A stretch of DNA of 64,000 nucleotides from Bradyrhizobium sp. Ghvi. Its GTDB lineage: Bacteria > Pseudomonadota > Alphaproteobacteria > Rhizobiales > Xanthobacteraceae. A program made the position numbers and the translations under genes. Below are positions 37,279-50,287 of the stretch, in pieces. The stretch is from contig NZ_FOVU01000003.1 of assembly GCF_900115265.1 (NCBI RefSeq), positions 186,001-250,000 on the forward strand, read 5' to 3'. Positions within the stretch are counted from its first letter, which is position 1. Each line of letters begins with the position of its first letter. Below the pieces are notes generated by a model that saw nothing but the letters and a program-made list of their open reading frames with translations, did no database searches and was not told the DNA's origin.

Positions 37279-39174
37279 TCAAGAGCGTTTTCCGATCCGC
37301 GCCGCCTTCTCAGCATCGTACCACCACAGCGTCGGCAGGCCGGACCGGCCGTATTTCGGCAGCGGATCGGCATGGCTGAAGCGGTCCCAGCGAGCGTAGC
37401 GCGAGAAGCCGTAGGTGAATTGCGGGACGAGGTAGAAATTCCACAACAGCACGCGATCGAGCGCGTGGGTCGCGGCAACCAGTTCGGCGCGATTTTTGGC
37501 GTAGATCACCTTCTCGATCAGAGCGTCGACCGCGGGATTCTTGATGCCGATGGTGTTGCGCGCACCGGGCATGTCGGCGGCCTGCGAGCCCCAGAACTCG
37601 CGCTGCTCGTTGCCGGGCGAAAGCGATTCGCCCCATTGATCGATGATCATGTCGAAGTCGAAGCTGCGCAGCCGGTTCTGGTACTGCGCGTCGTCGACGA
37701 CGCGGATCGAGGCGCTGACCCCGATGCGCTCCAGCGAGGGCTTGTAGAACAGCGCTATGCGCTCGGACGAGGGATCCTGCACCAGGATCTCGACCGTGAG
37801 CGGCTTGCCGGAAGCGTCTACCAGCTTGTGGTCTTTGACCTCGAAGCCGGCCTCCTTCAGGAGTCTTGCCGCCTCGCGCAGATTGCTTCGCACGGCGTCC
37901 GGACTGCCGCCGACCGGATTCTGGTACACCGTGGTGAAGACCTCCGGCGGCACCTTGTCCTTCACGGTTTGAAGAATCTCCAGCTCCTGCCCCTGCGGCA
38001 GGCCGGATGAAGCGAGCTCCGTCCCCTCGAAATAGCTCGCGATGCGTTTGTACTGGCCATAGAAGAGCTGCTTGTTCATCTCTTCGAAATCAAAGGCGTA
38101 GTTGAAAGCACGGCGCAGCCGCGCGTCCTTGAACTGATCGCGGCGGATGTTGAAAGCGAAGGCCTGCATCCGGCCGGAATCGTTGATCGGGAATTCCTCC
38201 TTGATCACGCGCTTGTCGGTCACCGCCGGGAAATCGTAGGCCGTGGCCCACTGCTTGGCCGAATTTTCCGCAATCCAATCGGCCTGGTCGGCCTTGAAGG
38301 CTTCGAGCGCGACGAGGTTGTCGCGGAAGAACTCGAAACGCAGCTCGTCGAAATTGTTCGTGCCAATTTGGCTTGGGACGTTGGCGCCCCAATAATCCTT
38401 CACCCGCTCGAGTTTGATCGAACGTCCGGCCACAAATTCCTTGATCTTGTAGGGACCGGAGCCGAGCGGTGGCTCCAACGTGGTCGCGCCAATGTCGCGC
38501 TTGCGGCCCTGGGCGTCGGTACCCTCCCACCAATGCTTTGGCAGCACGGTGAGCTCGCCGACGATGGTGGGCAATTCGCGGTTGCCCGGCGCATCGAAGG
38601 TGAATTTTACGTCTCGCTCCCCGCTCTTCTCCACCTTCGTGACATGACGATAGTAGGAGGCGTACATCGGGCTCAGCTTCTTCAGGCTCTCCAGCGAGAA
38701 GATCACGTCCTCAGGTGTTACCGGCTTGCCATCGTGCCAGCGCGCTTCCTTGCGCAGACGGTAGACCACCCAGGAAAAGTCGTCAGGATGCTGCGCGGAT
38801 TCGGCGAGTTCGCCATACTCGGTGGCGACCTCGTCCTGGGCACGCGTCATCAACGTTTCGTAGATCAGCGCGGCGGCCGGTGCGAGGGAGCCCTTAGTGC
38901 CCGCCACCGCGATGTTGAAATTATCGAAGGTTCCGAGCGAGATCAGCCGAGCGACGCCGCCCTTGGGCGCATCCGGATTGACGTAGTCGAAGCGCTTGAA
39001 GTCGGCGGGGTACTTGATGTCGCCGAACAATGACAGCGCATGGCGCCAGGGCAGGTCTCCGGCCGATTGCGCTTCCGCCGATCCGACCAAGGGAACACCC
39101 GCCGCAGAGCCGAGGGCGGGAAGCGCGCTAGCGGCCGCGCCGGTGAGCAGAAGATCGCGTCGGGTAATGGCCAA
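37279..39174 (-). CDS. yejA: Peptide ABC transporter substrate-binding protein 1 (YejA-like)
   Basis: 631 residues with a twin-arginine signal, MAITRRDLLLTGAAASALPA. Like its neighbour it has FGDIKYPADFKRFDYVNPDA and FDELRFEFFRDNLVALEAFK, and a C-terminal LWWYDAEKAARIG. It is the first gene of a five-gene minus-strand operon (two receptors, YejB, YejE, YejF), and the stop lies 14 bp before the second receptor. It probably delivers oligopeptides; the exact ligand is unknown. Confidence 0.9.
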   Translation of the reverse strand: MAITRRDLLLTGAAASALPALGSAAGVPLVGSAEAQSAGDLPWRHALSLFGDIKYPADFKRFDYVNPDAPKGGVARLISLGTFDNFNIAVAGTKGSLAPAAALIYETLMTRAQDEVATEYGELAESAQHPDDFSWVVYRLRKEARWHDGKPVTPEDVIFSLESLKKLSPMYASYYRHVTKVEKSGERDVKFTFDAPGNRELPTIVGELTVLPKHWWEGTDAQGRKRDIGATTLEPPLGSGPYKIKEFVAGRSIKLERVKDYWGANVPSQIGTNNFDELRFEFFRDNLVALEAFKADQADWIAENSAKQWATAYDFPAVTDKRVIKEEFPINDSGRMQAFAFNIRRDQFKDARLRRAFNYAFDFEEMNKQLFYGQYKRIASYFEGTELASSGLPQGQELEILQTVKDKVPPEVFTTVYQNPVGGSPDAVRSNLREAARLLKEAGFEVKDHKLVDASGKPLTVEILVQDPSSERIALFYKPSLERIGVSASIRVVDDAQYQNRLRSFDFDMIIDQWGESLSPGNEQREFWGSQAADMPGARNTIGIKNPAVDALIEKVIYAKNRAELVAATHALDRVLLWNFYLVPQFTYGFSRYARWDRFSHADPLPKYGRSGLPTLWWYDAEKAARIGKRS

Positions 39175-39328
39175 ATCAACATCCCTGTCTTGAAGGAGGC
39201 TACTCCTTTAAGTTCCCAATATAGGCGAGGTTTCGACGGAATATGTTGCTTTTTCCTCATGTTGGAAGGCCGGGCGGCCTCTTCGATGCGACCAAACGCC
39301 CCGATCACGGCGCCGCGGGGCCCGAATA

Positions 39329-39358
39329 GGGAAACGGCCAGGCTTTGGGGCCTGGCCG
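39329..39358 (-). terminator. Terminator after cycM
   Basis: On the minus strand CGGCCAGGC, loop CCCAAA, GCCTGGCCG, then TTTCCC, 29 bp after the cycM stop. A strong stem with a weak T-run. Confidence 0.65.
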
Positions 39359-39386
39359 CATATCCGAAATCGAAGACTGAAGCGCC

Positions 39387-39941
39387 TTATTTCGCCGCGG
39401 TCGGGAGCGGCTTCGGGTTGTCCGAGAGGCTGTTCAGGTAGGCAATGACGTCGGCGCGCTCCGAGTCCTTCGGGATGCCGGCAAAGCCCATCGCGGTGCC
39501 CGGAATATCGGCCTTCGGATTGGCAATGAACTTGTTCAGCTCGTCGATGGTCCAGGTGCCGCCCTTGGCCTTCATCGCGGCCGAGAAGTTGAAGCCGTTG
39601 CGGCCTTCGCCGCGGTGATCGCCGACGATGCCATAGAGGTTCGGACCAACCCGGTTCGGGCCGCCCTTCTCGAAGGTGTGGCAGGCGGCGCACTTCTTGG
39701 CGGCGGCGGCGCCCTTCTCGACGGAAGCGGTCTGGAGCAGCTTTTCGATCGGCTCGGAGGAGGCCGCGGCCGCGGGCGCGCCGCCCTTGTCGCCGGCTTC
39801 TTCCTTCACGGCGATTTCGAAGCCCGGCTTTTCCGGCATCTTGGGCGAGAACAGCGCATTGGCGGTGAAGCTCGTCACCAGCAGGATGAGACAGGTGCCA
39901 AGCACGGCACCGAGAATCTTGTTGAGTTCGAAAGAGTCCAT
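39387..39941 (-). CDS. cycM: Membrane-anchored c-type cytochrome CycM
   Basis: 184 residues. An uncleaved N-terminal anchor ([24 protein letters not shown], residues 10-30), an Ala/Pro-rich linker, then a class I cytochrome c domain. The heme site CAACH is at 84-88, [20 protein letters not shown] follows, the likely axial Met is in GTAMGFAG, and [14 protein letters not shown] is the C-terminal helix. It matches CycM, which carries electrons from the bc1 complex to an aa3 oxidase in the periplasm. It stands alone, divergent from kdsB. Confidence 0.92.
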   Translation of the reverse strand: MDSFELNKILGAVLGTCLILLVTSFTANALFSPKMPEKPGFEIAVKEEAGDKGGAPAAAASSEPIEKLLQTASVEKGAAAAKKCAACHTFEKGGPNRVGPNLYGIVGDHRGEGRNGFNFSAAMKAKGGTWTIDELNKFIANPKADIPGTAMGFAGIPKDSERADVIAYLNSLSDNPKPLPTAAK

Positions 39942-40162
39942 TTCCGGCTAGGCCCCACACCGCAAGAAGGAAAAAGCGGCCGGGCGGCCGCCAGGACGAG
40001 CCTCGGGAGAATCAAAAACGTTCCTTCTTGTTTCCCCGAGTTTTGCCATTGAGATATCGGTTTGCCCGGGGTCTGGCAACCCGTATAAGCGGTCCCGCTT
40101 TCAGCCCGTCCCCACCCCATTTCTCGGTGCGGAAAACGCTCCGTTTCCAGGCCCTTGAACTG

Positions 40163-40903
40163 ATGACTGATTCCCGCATCCTGGTGCTGATCCCGGCCCG
40201 CATGGCCGCCACCCGCCTGCCCGGCAAGCCGCTCGCCGATATCGCGGGCATGCCGATGATCGTGCATGTGATGCGGCGCGCCGTGGCGGCCGGTATCGGT
40301 CGCGTCGCGGTGGCAACCGACACGGCGGAAATCGCCGCGGTCGTCACCGCCCATGGCGGCGAGGCCGTGATGACCCGCCCGGAACACCCCTCCGGCTCCG
40401 ATCGCATCCACGAGGCCATGCAGAAGCTCGATCCGGCGGGGAAAGCCGAGATCGTGGTCAATCTCCAGGGCGATTTCCCGACGATCACGGTCGACAACAT
40501 CCGCGAGGTTTTGCCACCGCTGGAAGACCCTGAAGTGGATATCGCCACGCTGGCGTCGCAGATCCACACCGAGGAGGAGGACCTCGCCCCGAGCGTCGTG
40601 AAGGCGATCGGAACCTCGCTCGGGGGTCGACGCATGCGCGCACTTTATTTCACCCGCGCGACCGCGCCGACCGGCGACGGACCGCGCTACCACCATATCG
40701 GCCTCTACGCCTATCGCCGCGCCGCGCTGGAACGCTACGTCTCGCTGCCGCCCTCGCCGCTGGAATTGCAGGAGAAACTCGAGCAGCTCCGCGCGCTGGA
40801 GGCCGGGATGCGCATCGACTTCATCATCGTCGACACCGTCCCCCGCGGGGTCGACACGCCGGCGGACCTCGAGACCGCCCGCAGCATCCTTTCCAAATCC
40901 TGA
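40163..40903 (+). CDS. kdsB: 3-deoxy-manno-octulosonate cytidylyltransferase (KdsB)
   Basis: 246 residues from [20 protein letters not shown]; the upstream open frame to 40028 is not needed. Motifs: [17 protein letters not shown] (nucleotide binding), [30 protein letters not shown] and VVNLQGDFP. It activates Kdo with CTP for lipopolysaccharide inner-core synthesis. It is followed by the prephenate dehydratase gene after 21 bp, on the same strand. Confidence 0.95.
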   Translation: MTDSRILVLIPARMAATRLPGKPLADIAGMPMIVHVMRRAVAAGIGRVAVATDTAEIAAVVTAHGGEAVMTRPEHPSGSDRIHEAMQKLDPAGKAEIVVNLQGDFPTITVDNIREVLPPLEDPEVDIATLASQIHTEEEDLAPSVVKAIGTSLGGRRMRALYFTRATAPTGDGPRYHHIGLYAYRRAALERYVSLPPSPLELQEKLEQLRALEAGMRIDFIIVDTVPRGVDTPADLETARSILSKS

Positions 40904-40924
40904 GCCGCTGCTACAAGGCCGACC

Positions 40925-41782
40925 ATGAGCAAGATGAAGATCGCATTCCAGGGCGAACCTGGCGCCAATTCCCACATCGCCATCGTCGAGGCCTATCCCG
41001 ACGCCGAGCCGATGCCCTGCGCCACTTTCGAGGATGCGCTGTCGGCGATCTCCTCGGGCGAGGCCGATCTCGGCATGATTCCGATCGAGAATTCGGTCGC
41101 CGGTCGCGTCGCCGACATCCACCATCTGCTGCCGGCCTCCGGCCTCTTCATCATCGGCGAATGGTTCTTGCCGGTTCGGCATCAGCTGATGGCGGTGAAG
41201 GGGACCAGGCTCGAGGACATCAAGAGCGTCGAGAGCCACGTCCACGCGCTCGGCCAGTGCCGCCGCGTCATCCGCAAGCTCGGCATCAAACCAATCGTGC
41301 ACGCCGATACCGCCGGTAGCGCCCGCGACATCTCCGAACGCAATGACAAGACCGTCGCCGCCATTGCCTCGCGCCTCGCCGCAAAGATTTACGGCCTCGA
41401 CATCCTCGCCGAGGACATCGAGGACGAGTCCCACAACACCACGCGCTTCGTGGTGCTGGCACGCGAGCCGAAATGGGCCCCGCAAGGCTCCGGCCCGCTG
41501 GTCACAACTTTCGTCTTCCGGGTGCGCAACCTGCCGGCCGCGCTCTACAAGGCGCTCGGCGGTTTTGCCACCAACGGCGTCAACATGACCAAGCTCGAAA
41601 GCTACATGGTCGACGGCAATTTCTTCGCCACGCAGTTTTATGCCGATGTCGACGGCCATCCTGAAGATAAGGGCCTCGCCTTTGCGATCGAGGAGCTGAA
41701 ATTCTTCTCGCGCGAATTCCGCATCGTCGGCGTGTATCCGGGCCACCCGTTCCGCGCGACGTTCAACGAGACGCAGGATTAG
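40925..41782 (+). CDS. pheA: Prephenate dehydratase
   Basis: 285 residues, a stand-alone dehydratase with a regulatory ACT domain. The catalytic part has FQGEPGANSHIAI, GEADLGMIPIENSVAGRVAD and the active-site HNTTRFVVLA. The ACT region has FATNGVNMTKLESYMVDGNF, which binds phenylalanine for feedback control. It converts prephenate to phenylpyruvate. No chorismate mutase domain is fused, as usual in this group. Confidence 0.95.
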   Translation: MSKMKIAFQGEPGANSHIAIVEAYPDAEPMPCATFEDALSAISSGEADLGMIPIENSVAGRVADIHHLLPASGLFIIGEWFLPVRHQLMAVKGTRLEDIKSVESHVHALGQCRRVIRKLGIKPIVHADTAGSARDISERNDKTVAAIASRLAAKIYGLDILAEDIEDESHNTTRFVVLAREPKWAPQGSGPLVTTFVFRVRNLPAALYKALGGFATNGVNMTKLESYMVDGNFFATQFYADVDGHPEDKGLAFAIEELKFFSREFRIVGVYPGHPFRATFNETQD

Positions 41783-41784
41783 TC

Positions 41785-41923
41785 TCGTGTCCCGGACGCC
41801 CGAAGCGCGAGCCGGGATCCAGAGGCCACATCCAGAGGCCACGATGTCCTAAGCTGCGATGCGCCCCGGCTCTGCAGTGCACCGCTGAAGAAGCGCTGCG
41901 CTGCGTCCGGGGCACCAGGGCGG
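41785..41923. repeat. Palindromic intergenic repeat (third family)
   Basis: Outer ends GTCCCGGACG and CGTCCGGGGC are near-inverse, with inner GAGCCGGGATC and CGCCCCGGCTC pairing. Inside is a perfect tandem duplication of ATCCAGAGGCCAC (41817-41842). It sits between convergent genes and looks like one of the dispersed palindromic elements common in these genomes. Confidence 0.6.
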
Positions 41924-41924
41924 C

Positions 41925-42941
41925 CTACGCCGCCTGCTTCCTCAGCCCGAACGCCTCGGCCAGCAGCGCATACGACTTCTTCCGCGCCTCGTGGTCGTAC
42001 ACAGCCGTAGTCACCATCAATTCGTCCGGCTTGCTCGCCTCGATCAGCGGCTGAAGCTTTCTTTGCACTGTCGCCGGATTGCCGACGAACAGGCGCGAGC
42101 GGTTGCGTGCGATCGAGACGCGCTCGGCCTCGGAGTAAGGATAGGCCAGCGCTTCCTCGACGCTCGGCAGCGGCAGATATTGGCCCCGATCGCGGCGCAG
42201 GCGGTTGAGGTCGAACGAGCTGGCGAGCTTTTCGGCCTCCTCGTCGGTGTCGGCCGCGATGGCGGCAACGGCGAGGATCGCGTGCGGGGTCGCCCGCCAG
42301 GCCGAGGGCTGGAAGCGGTTGCGATAATGCACCATCGCGTCGACCGCATCGTGGGATGCGAAGTGATGCGCGAAGGCGAAGCCCATGCCGACCTGGGCCG
42401 CGAGCTCCGAGGAATAGTCGCTGGAGCCGAGCAGCCAGATCGGCGGCAACGGACTGTCATCGGGCATCGCGACAACGTTGTGATAGGGGTGGCCCGCGGG
42501 AAATTCGCGGGTCTCCCACAAAATCAGTTCATGCAGCCGCTCCAGAAAATCGTCGCCCTCGCGGCGGTCGAGCCGGCTTCTGAGGGCATAAGCGGTCGCA
42601 CCATCCGTGCCGGGCGCACGACCGAGGCCAAGGTCGATGCGGCCGGGAAACAACGCCTCCAGCATCTTGAAGCGCTCGGCCACCACCAGCGGCGCGTGAT
42701 TGGGCAGCATCACGCCGCCGGAGCCGACGCGGATATGCTTCGTCACTGCCGCGATCTGCCCGATCATCACGTCGGGGGCCGGGCTCGCTACCGAAGCAAG
42801 GTTATGGTGCTCGGCGAGCCAGTAGCGGACATAGCCGAGCCCGTCGACGTGGCGGGCCAGGTCGATGCTGTTGCGCAGTGCGACGGCAGGCTTTGTGCCG
42901 GTGGTGACGACGGACAGGTCGAGGACTGAGAGCGGGATCAT
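41925..42941 (-). CDS. LLM-class flavin-dependent oxidoreductase
   Basis: 338 residues of the luciferase-like monooxygenase superfamily: [20 protein letters not shown] at the start, [61 protein letters not shown] and [20 protein letters not shown]. The LAEHH and GxGRxPG stretches are typical of the MsnO8/YhbW-like group, which uses reduced flavin and oxygen. Substrate unknown. It is convergent with pheA. Confidence 0.9.
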   Translation of the reverse strand: MIPLSVLDLSVVTTGTKPAVALRNSIDLARHVDGLGYVRYWLAEHHNLASVASPAPDVMIGQIAAVTKHIRVGSGGVMLPNHAPLVVAERFKMLEALFPGRIDLGLGRAPGTDGATAYALRSRLDRREGDDFLERLHELILWETREFPAGHPYHNVVAMPDDSPLPPIWLLGSSDYSSELAAQVGMGFAFAHHFASHDAVDAMVHYRNRFQPSAWRATPHAILAVAAIAADTDEEAEKLASSFDLNRLRRDRGQYLPLPSVEEALAYPYSEAERVSIARNRSRLFVGNPATVQRKLQPLIEASKPDELMVTTAVYDHEARKKSYALLAEAFGLRKQAA

Positions 42942-43324
42942 GGCGCGTTAACGTAGTGAAGGGGCGCGCGGCGGCAATGGGCAGTCCATGCAGGTCTGGC
43001 GTGTGTCGGCCGCCAGCCCAGGCGTAACACCGATCGACCTTGGTGGGATAAATACCGACTCAATCGCGTGAACCTCAAATTGCCCACCGGAGAATCTACT
43101 AACCGCGGCCACTCGAATACCAGTTATTTTATTGATATAAATATGTATTACGTAATCGCCAGCCTTTCCCACTGAAGTCATATGTCGTGTTAAAATACGT
43201 CATATTATTCACAAAGTGGGCCACTTCCCATCCCTGATGGGCTGTCGGGGGCAGCTGCTTTGGCTTATCTTGCCACCTCCATCTAGACCGACGCCGAGCA
43301 CGCAGCCTTGGAGTGAGTGGTGCC
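42942..43324. other. AT-rich intergenic region upstream of metF
   Basis: 383 bp, with 43080-43210 clearly lower in GC than the surroundings. Two overlapping minus-strand frames are protein-like. One ends at 43129 (segments AHQGWEVAHFVNNMTYFNTT and YDFSGKGWRLRNTYLYQ); the other, shifted by one base, runs 42948-43181 (YVIHIYINKITGIRVAAVSR). Neither has a convincing start. I see no riboswitch I can name before metF. Confidence 0.5.
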
Positions 43325-44245
43325 ATGACTGATCTGACGAAGCCTGCGACAGCCGACGGGCAAAACGGGCACCTGAAGCGGCCTGCGATCTCTTTCGAGT
43401 TCTTTCCGCCCAAGACCGAGGAGATGGAGCGCAATCTCTGGGAGACGATCAACCGGCTGGCGCCTCTCGAGCCGAAATTCGTCTCCGTGACCTATGGCGC
43501 CGGCGGCTCGACCCGGGAGCGGACCCACTCGACCATCGCGCGCATCCTCAAGGAGACCGCGCTGCTGCCGGCGGCGCATCTGACCTGCGTCGGCGCCTCG
43601 CGCGGCGAGATCGACGAGATCGTCGACCGCTATCACGAGGTCGGGGTGCGCCACATCGTGGCCTTGCGCGGCGATCCCGCCGGCGGCATCGGCACGCCCT
43701 ACTCGGCCCATCCCGACGGCTATCAGACGTCCGACGCGCTCGTCGCCGGAATCAAGAAGCGTCACGGCGACATCGAAGTCAGCGTGTCTGCCTATCCCGA
43801 GAAGCACCCCGAAGCCCGCGACTTCGACGCCGACATCGACACTCTGAAGGCCAAGGTCGACGCCGGCGCGACGCGCGCGATCACGCAAGTCTTCTTCGAT
43901 AACGACTTTTACTTCCGCTATCTCGACCGCGTCCGCACCCGCGGGATCAACATTCCGATCGTGCCGGGTATCATGCCCATGCACAATTTCAAGCAGGCGC
44001 GCAATTTCGTCACCCGGAACGGCACCAGCGTGCCGGACTGGCTCGCCGCGAAATTCGAGGGCCTCGACAACGACGCCGAGACCCGCAAGCTGGTGGCCGC
44101 GACGGTTGCGGCCGGCCAGGTGCAGAAACTGGCAAAACACGGCGTCGACACCTTCCACTTCTACACCATGAACCGCGCCGATCTCGTGTTCGCGATCAGC
44201 CATTTGCTCGGCATTCGCGCCAAGAGCGCGCAGAAGGCGGCTTAA
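43325..44245 (+). CDS. metF: Methylenetetrahydrofolate reductase
   Basis: 306 residues from MTDLTKPATADGQNGHLKRP. ISFEFFPPKTEEMERNLWET, FVSVTYGAGGSTRERTHSTI, HIVALRGDP and ITQVFFDNDFYFRYLDRVRT mark the FAD-dependent TIM barrel of MetF. It makes 5-methyl-tetrahydrofolate for MetH, encoded 6 bp downstream. A GTG four codons earlier is possible. No regulator gene lies immediately upstream. Confidence 0.95.
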   Translation: MTDLTKPATADGQNGHLKRPAISFEFFPPKTEEMERNLWETINRLAPLEPKFVSVTYGAGGSTRERTHSTIARILKETALLPAAHLTCVGASRGEIDEIVDRYHEVGVRHIVALRGDPAGGIGTPYSAHPDGYQTSDALVAGIKKRHGDIEVSVSAYPEKHPEARDFDADIDTLKAKVDAGATRAITQVFFDNDFYFRYLDRVRTRGINIPIVPGIMPMHNFKQARNFVTRNGTSVPDWLAAKFEGLDNDAETRKLVAATVAAGQVQKLAKHGVDTFHFYTMNRADLVFAISHLLGIRAKSAQKAA

Positions 44246-44251
44246 GACACC

Positions 44252-48103
<3,852 letters not shown>

Positions 48104-48123
48104 GCGCGCCTCGGGCGCGAAAG

Positions 48124-48159
48124 GCGAAAACAACCCCATGCACCGTAGGAATGGGGTTG
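48124..48159 (+). repeat. Short dispersed motif, copy 2 (after metH), with hairpin
   Basis: GCGAAAACAACCCCATGCAC-CGTAG, 24/25 identical to the copy at 20497. Here CAACCCCAT is matched by a perfect inverted copy ATGGGGTTG 11 bp later, so the RNA could fold into a 9-bp hairpin, 20 bp after the metH stop. Possible 3'-end processing or termination element. Confidence 0.7.
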
Positions 48160-48286
48160 AAAGGATTGGCGAAATTTCGGTGTTACCGAAAATCGCTTGC
48201 TCCGTCGGGCAAAACACCTGTATCAAGGCAGGATCGGATGTTGCGCGCTGGTCGATATTGCTCCTGCATGCGCGGTTCTTATCCTC

Positions 48287-48443
48287 CCCTGGAGGGGGAG
48301 GATCGGTTCGCATGCAGCGAAGCGAAATGCGGACCGAGGTGGGGTGACAGTCTCTCCGCGCTGTGCACTGCCCGTGTTGAGAGATCACCCCACCCCGCTC
48401 GCGCTTCGCGCGATCGACCCTCCCCCTCCAGGGTAGGGTAAGA
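48287..48443. repeat. Long palindromic intergenic repeat, family A copy 1
   Basis: Begins CTTATCCTCCCCTGGAGGGG and ends CCCTCCAGGGTAGGGTAAG, with inner GAGGTGGGGTGA and TCACCCCACCCC inverted. The whole element is a long imperfect hairpin. Same family as 58133-58309. Confidence 0.85.
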
Positions 48444-48446
48444 GCC

Positions 48447-49076
48447 TCACCCCTTCGGCGGTGCCAGCGGCTGCACGATCTCCCTGAACGGAGCCAGCGC
48501 CTCGCAGCGATCGGCGTGCGCTGACAGCGCCGGATAGCGTGCCGCGTCGAACAGCTGCGGATGGGCCTCGCGGGTGAAGCGAACGACGCAGGCGACGGCG
48601 ACGTCGGCATGGCCGATGCGCGTCCCCAGCCAGTACGGCGACGTCGCCTTGGCGCGCTCGGCCTCCAGCAAGGCGAGCACGTCGCCGATCTGCGCTTGGC
48701 AACGCTCGACCCACAGCGCGAGCTGCTCCTTGCGCAGCACGCGCTCATAGAGCAGGCTCACTGCCTTGTCGCCGAGGCCTGACGCGAGCGCGCAGATGCG
48801 CAGGTGCTTGCGCCGCTCGGCGCCGCTTCGCGGCAACATCGCTTTCTCCGCACCGACGAGCTCGTCGAGATAATCGAGGATGATCGTGCTCTCGATCAGC
48901 GCCTCGCCATCATCGAGCACCAGGGTCGGCACCCGCCGCAGCGGATTGTACGGCGCGATCTTGTCGGCATCGCCGAAGGTCGACCACGGCCTGTGCTCGA
49001 AAGCGAGGCCGTAGAGCCGCAGCGCGATCGCGACGCGCCGGACGAAGGGGGAATCATACTGGCCGATCAGGAACAT
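48447..49076 (-). CDS. Glutathione S-transferase family protein
   Basis: 209 residues from MFLIGQYDSPFVRRVAIALR; the open frame extends 24 codons upstream without support. Thioredoxin-like N-terminal domain with NPLRRVPTLVLDDGEALIES (cis-Pro and the Glu-Ser glutathione site), then a helical C-terminal domain with LGTRIGHADVAVACVVRF. The catalytic position has SPFVRR. Probably cytoplasmic detoxification; the specific substrate is unknown. Divergent from the dehydratase gene. Confidence 0.9.
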   Translation of the reverse strand: MFLIGQYDSPFVRRVAIALRLYGLAFEHRPWSTFGDADKIAPYNPLRRVPTLVLDDGEALIESTIILDYLDELVGAEKAMLPRSGAERRKHLRICALASGLGDKAVSLLYERVLRKEQLALWVERCQAQIGDVLALLEAERAKATSPYWLGTRIGHADVAVACVVRFTREAHPQLFDAARYPALSAHADRCEALAPFREIVQPLAPPKG

Positions 49077-49231
49077 GGTTCTCGCTCTTCTCAGTCGCTG
49101 GATGAGGCAGGGCCGATCAGTGTCCGCGAGAAGATCGGCGCGACGCAAGGACGATGTTGGAAATGGAGCATTGCACCTGATGCAAGGGCCCCGCGACAGC
49201 GTCGCCCCGATGCGCTATCAAGGACAACATC

Positions 49232-50179
49232 ATGACAGCAACATCAGACATCAATCGCGAGCGGATCGCGGCGACCGAGGCCGTCATTCGCCCGCACATC
49301 AGGCGCACGCCGCTGCTTGCGGCCGACCTCGCCGATTTCGGCCTCCCGGCAGCCCCCGTCAGCTTCAAGCTCGAACTGTTGCAACATTCCGGATCGTTCA
49401 AGGCGCGCGGCGCCTTCGCCAATCTCCTGCTGCGGCAAGTGCCGAAGGCCGGCGTCGTGGCGGCCTCTGGCGGCAATCACGGCGCGGCCGTCGCCTATGC
49501 GGCGCAGCGGCTCGGCATTCCCGCCAAGATCTTCGTTCCCGACATCACCTCGCCCGCCAAGGCCGAGCGGATCAGAGGCTACGGCGCCGAGCTCGTGATC
49601 GTCGGCAACCGCTACGCCGATGCGCTTGCAGCCAGCGAAGCGCACGTCGCGCGGACCGGCGCCATGGCCGTGCACGCTTACGATCAGGCTGAAACCTTGC
49701 TCGGTCAGGGCAGCGTTGGCCTCGAACTGGAGCAGGACGCCCCCGATATCGACACGCTGCTGGTGGCCGTCGGCGGCGGCGGCCTGATCGGCGGCATCGC
49801 GGCGTGGAGCGCCGGCAGGACCCGCATCATCGCCGTGGAGCCGGAGCAATCGCCGACACTGCACAGCGCCTTCGCGGCTGGCACTCCGATCGACGCGCCA
49901 GCCGGCGGCCTCGTCGCCGATAGCCTCGCGCCGCGGCGCGTCGGCGAATTGATGTTTCCGATCGCGCGCGCCCGTGTCGAGCGCGTCGTGCTGGTCAGCG
50001 ACGATGCGATCCGGCAGGCGCAGGCCGCGCTATGGTCGCGCCTGCGGCTGGTCACTGAACCCGGCGGTGCGGCTGCGTTCGCGGCACTGCTGTCGGGGCG
50101 TTATCAGCTCTCGCCCGGCGAGCGGATTGCGGTGCTGCTCTGCGGGGCGAATACGACGGCGGTGAATTTCGATAGCTAG
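49232..50179 (+). CDS. Threonine/serine dehydratase family PLP enzyme
   Basis: 315 residues. PLP lysine in GSFKARGA (Lys57), phosphate and substrate loops ASGGNHGAAVAYAA and VGGGGLIGGIAAW, and TEPGGAAAFAALLSG near the end. No C-terminal ACT domain is present, so it is the short, biosynthetically unregulated form (threonine, serine or hydroxy-aspartate type); exact substrate uncertain. It borders the lower-GC reverse transcriptase island. Confidence 0.88.
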   Translation: MTATSDINRERIAATEAVIRPHIRRTPLLAADLADFGLPAAPVSFKLELLQHSGSFKARGAFANLLLRQVPKAGVVAASGGNHGAAVAYAAQRLGIPAKIFVPDITSPAKAERIRGYGAELVIVGNRYADALAASEAHVARTGAMAVHAYDQAETLLGQGSVGLELEQDAPDIDTLLVAVGGGGLIGGIAAWSAGRTRIIAVEPEQSPTLHSAFAAGTPIDAPAGGLVADSLAPRRVGELMFPIARARVERVVLVSDDAIRQAQAALWSRLRLVTEPGGAAAFAALLSGRYQLSPGERIAVLLCGANTTAVNFDS

Positions 50180-50287
50180 TTTTCAAGAAAACCCAGGGCT
50201 GACCTCTTTCAACACCATACGGCACGGGCTTTCGTTGGCGCAGGCTGAGCACAAGGCGTTTTGAGGGTCTAGATTCGCCGAACGAAT

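Larger units (their letters stand above)
48104..48446. other. Intergenic region filled by repeats
   Basis: 343 bp between metH and a convergent GST gene. It holds the short motif at 48124-48159 and the long palindromic repeat at 48287-48443; I see nothing else in the remainder. Confidence 0.7.
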
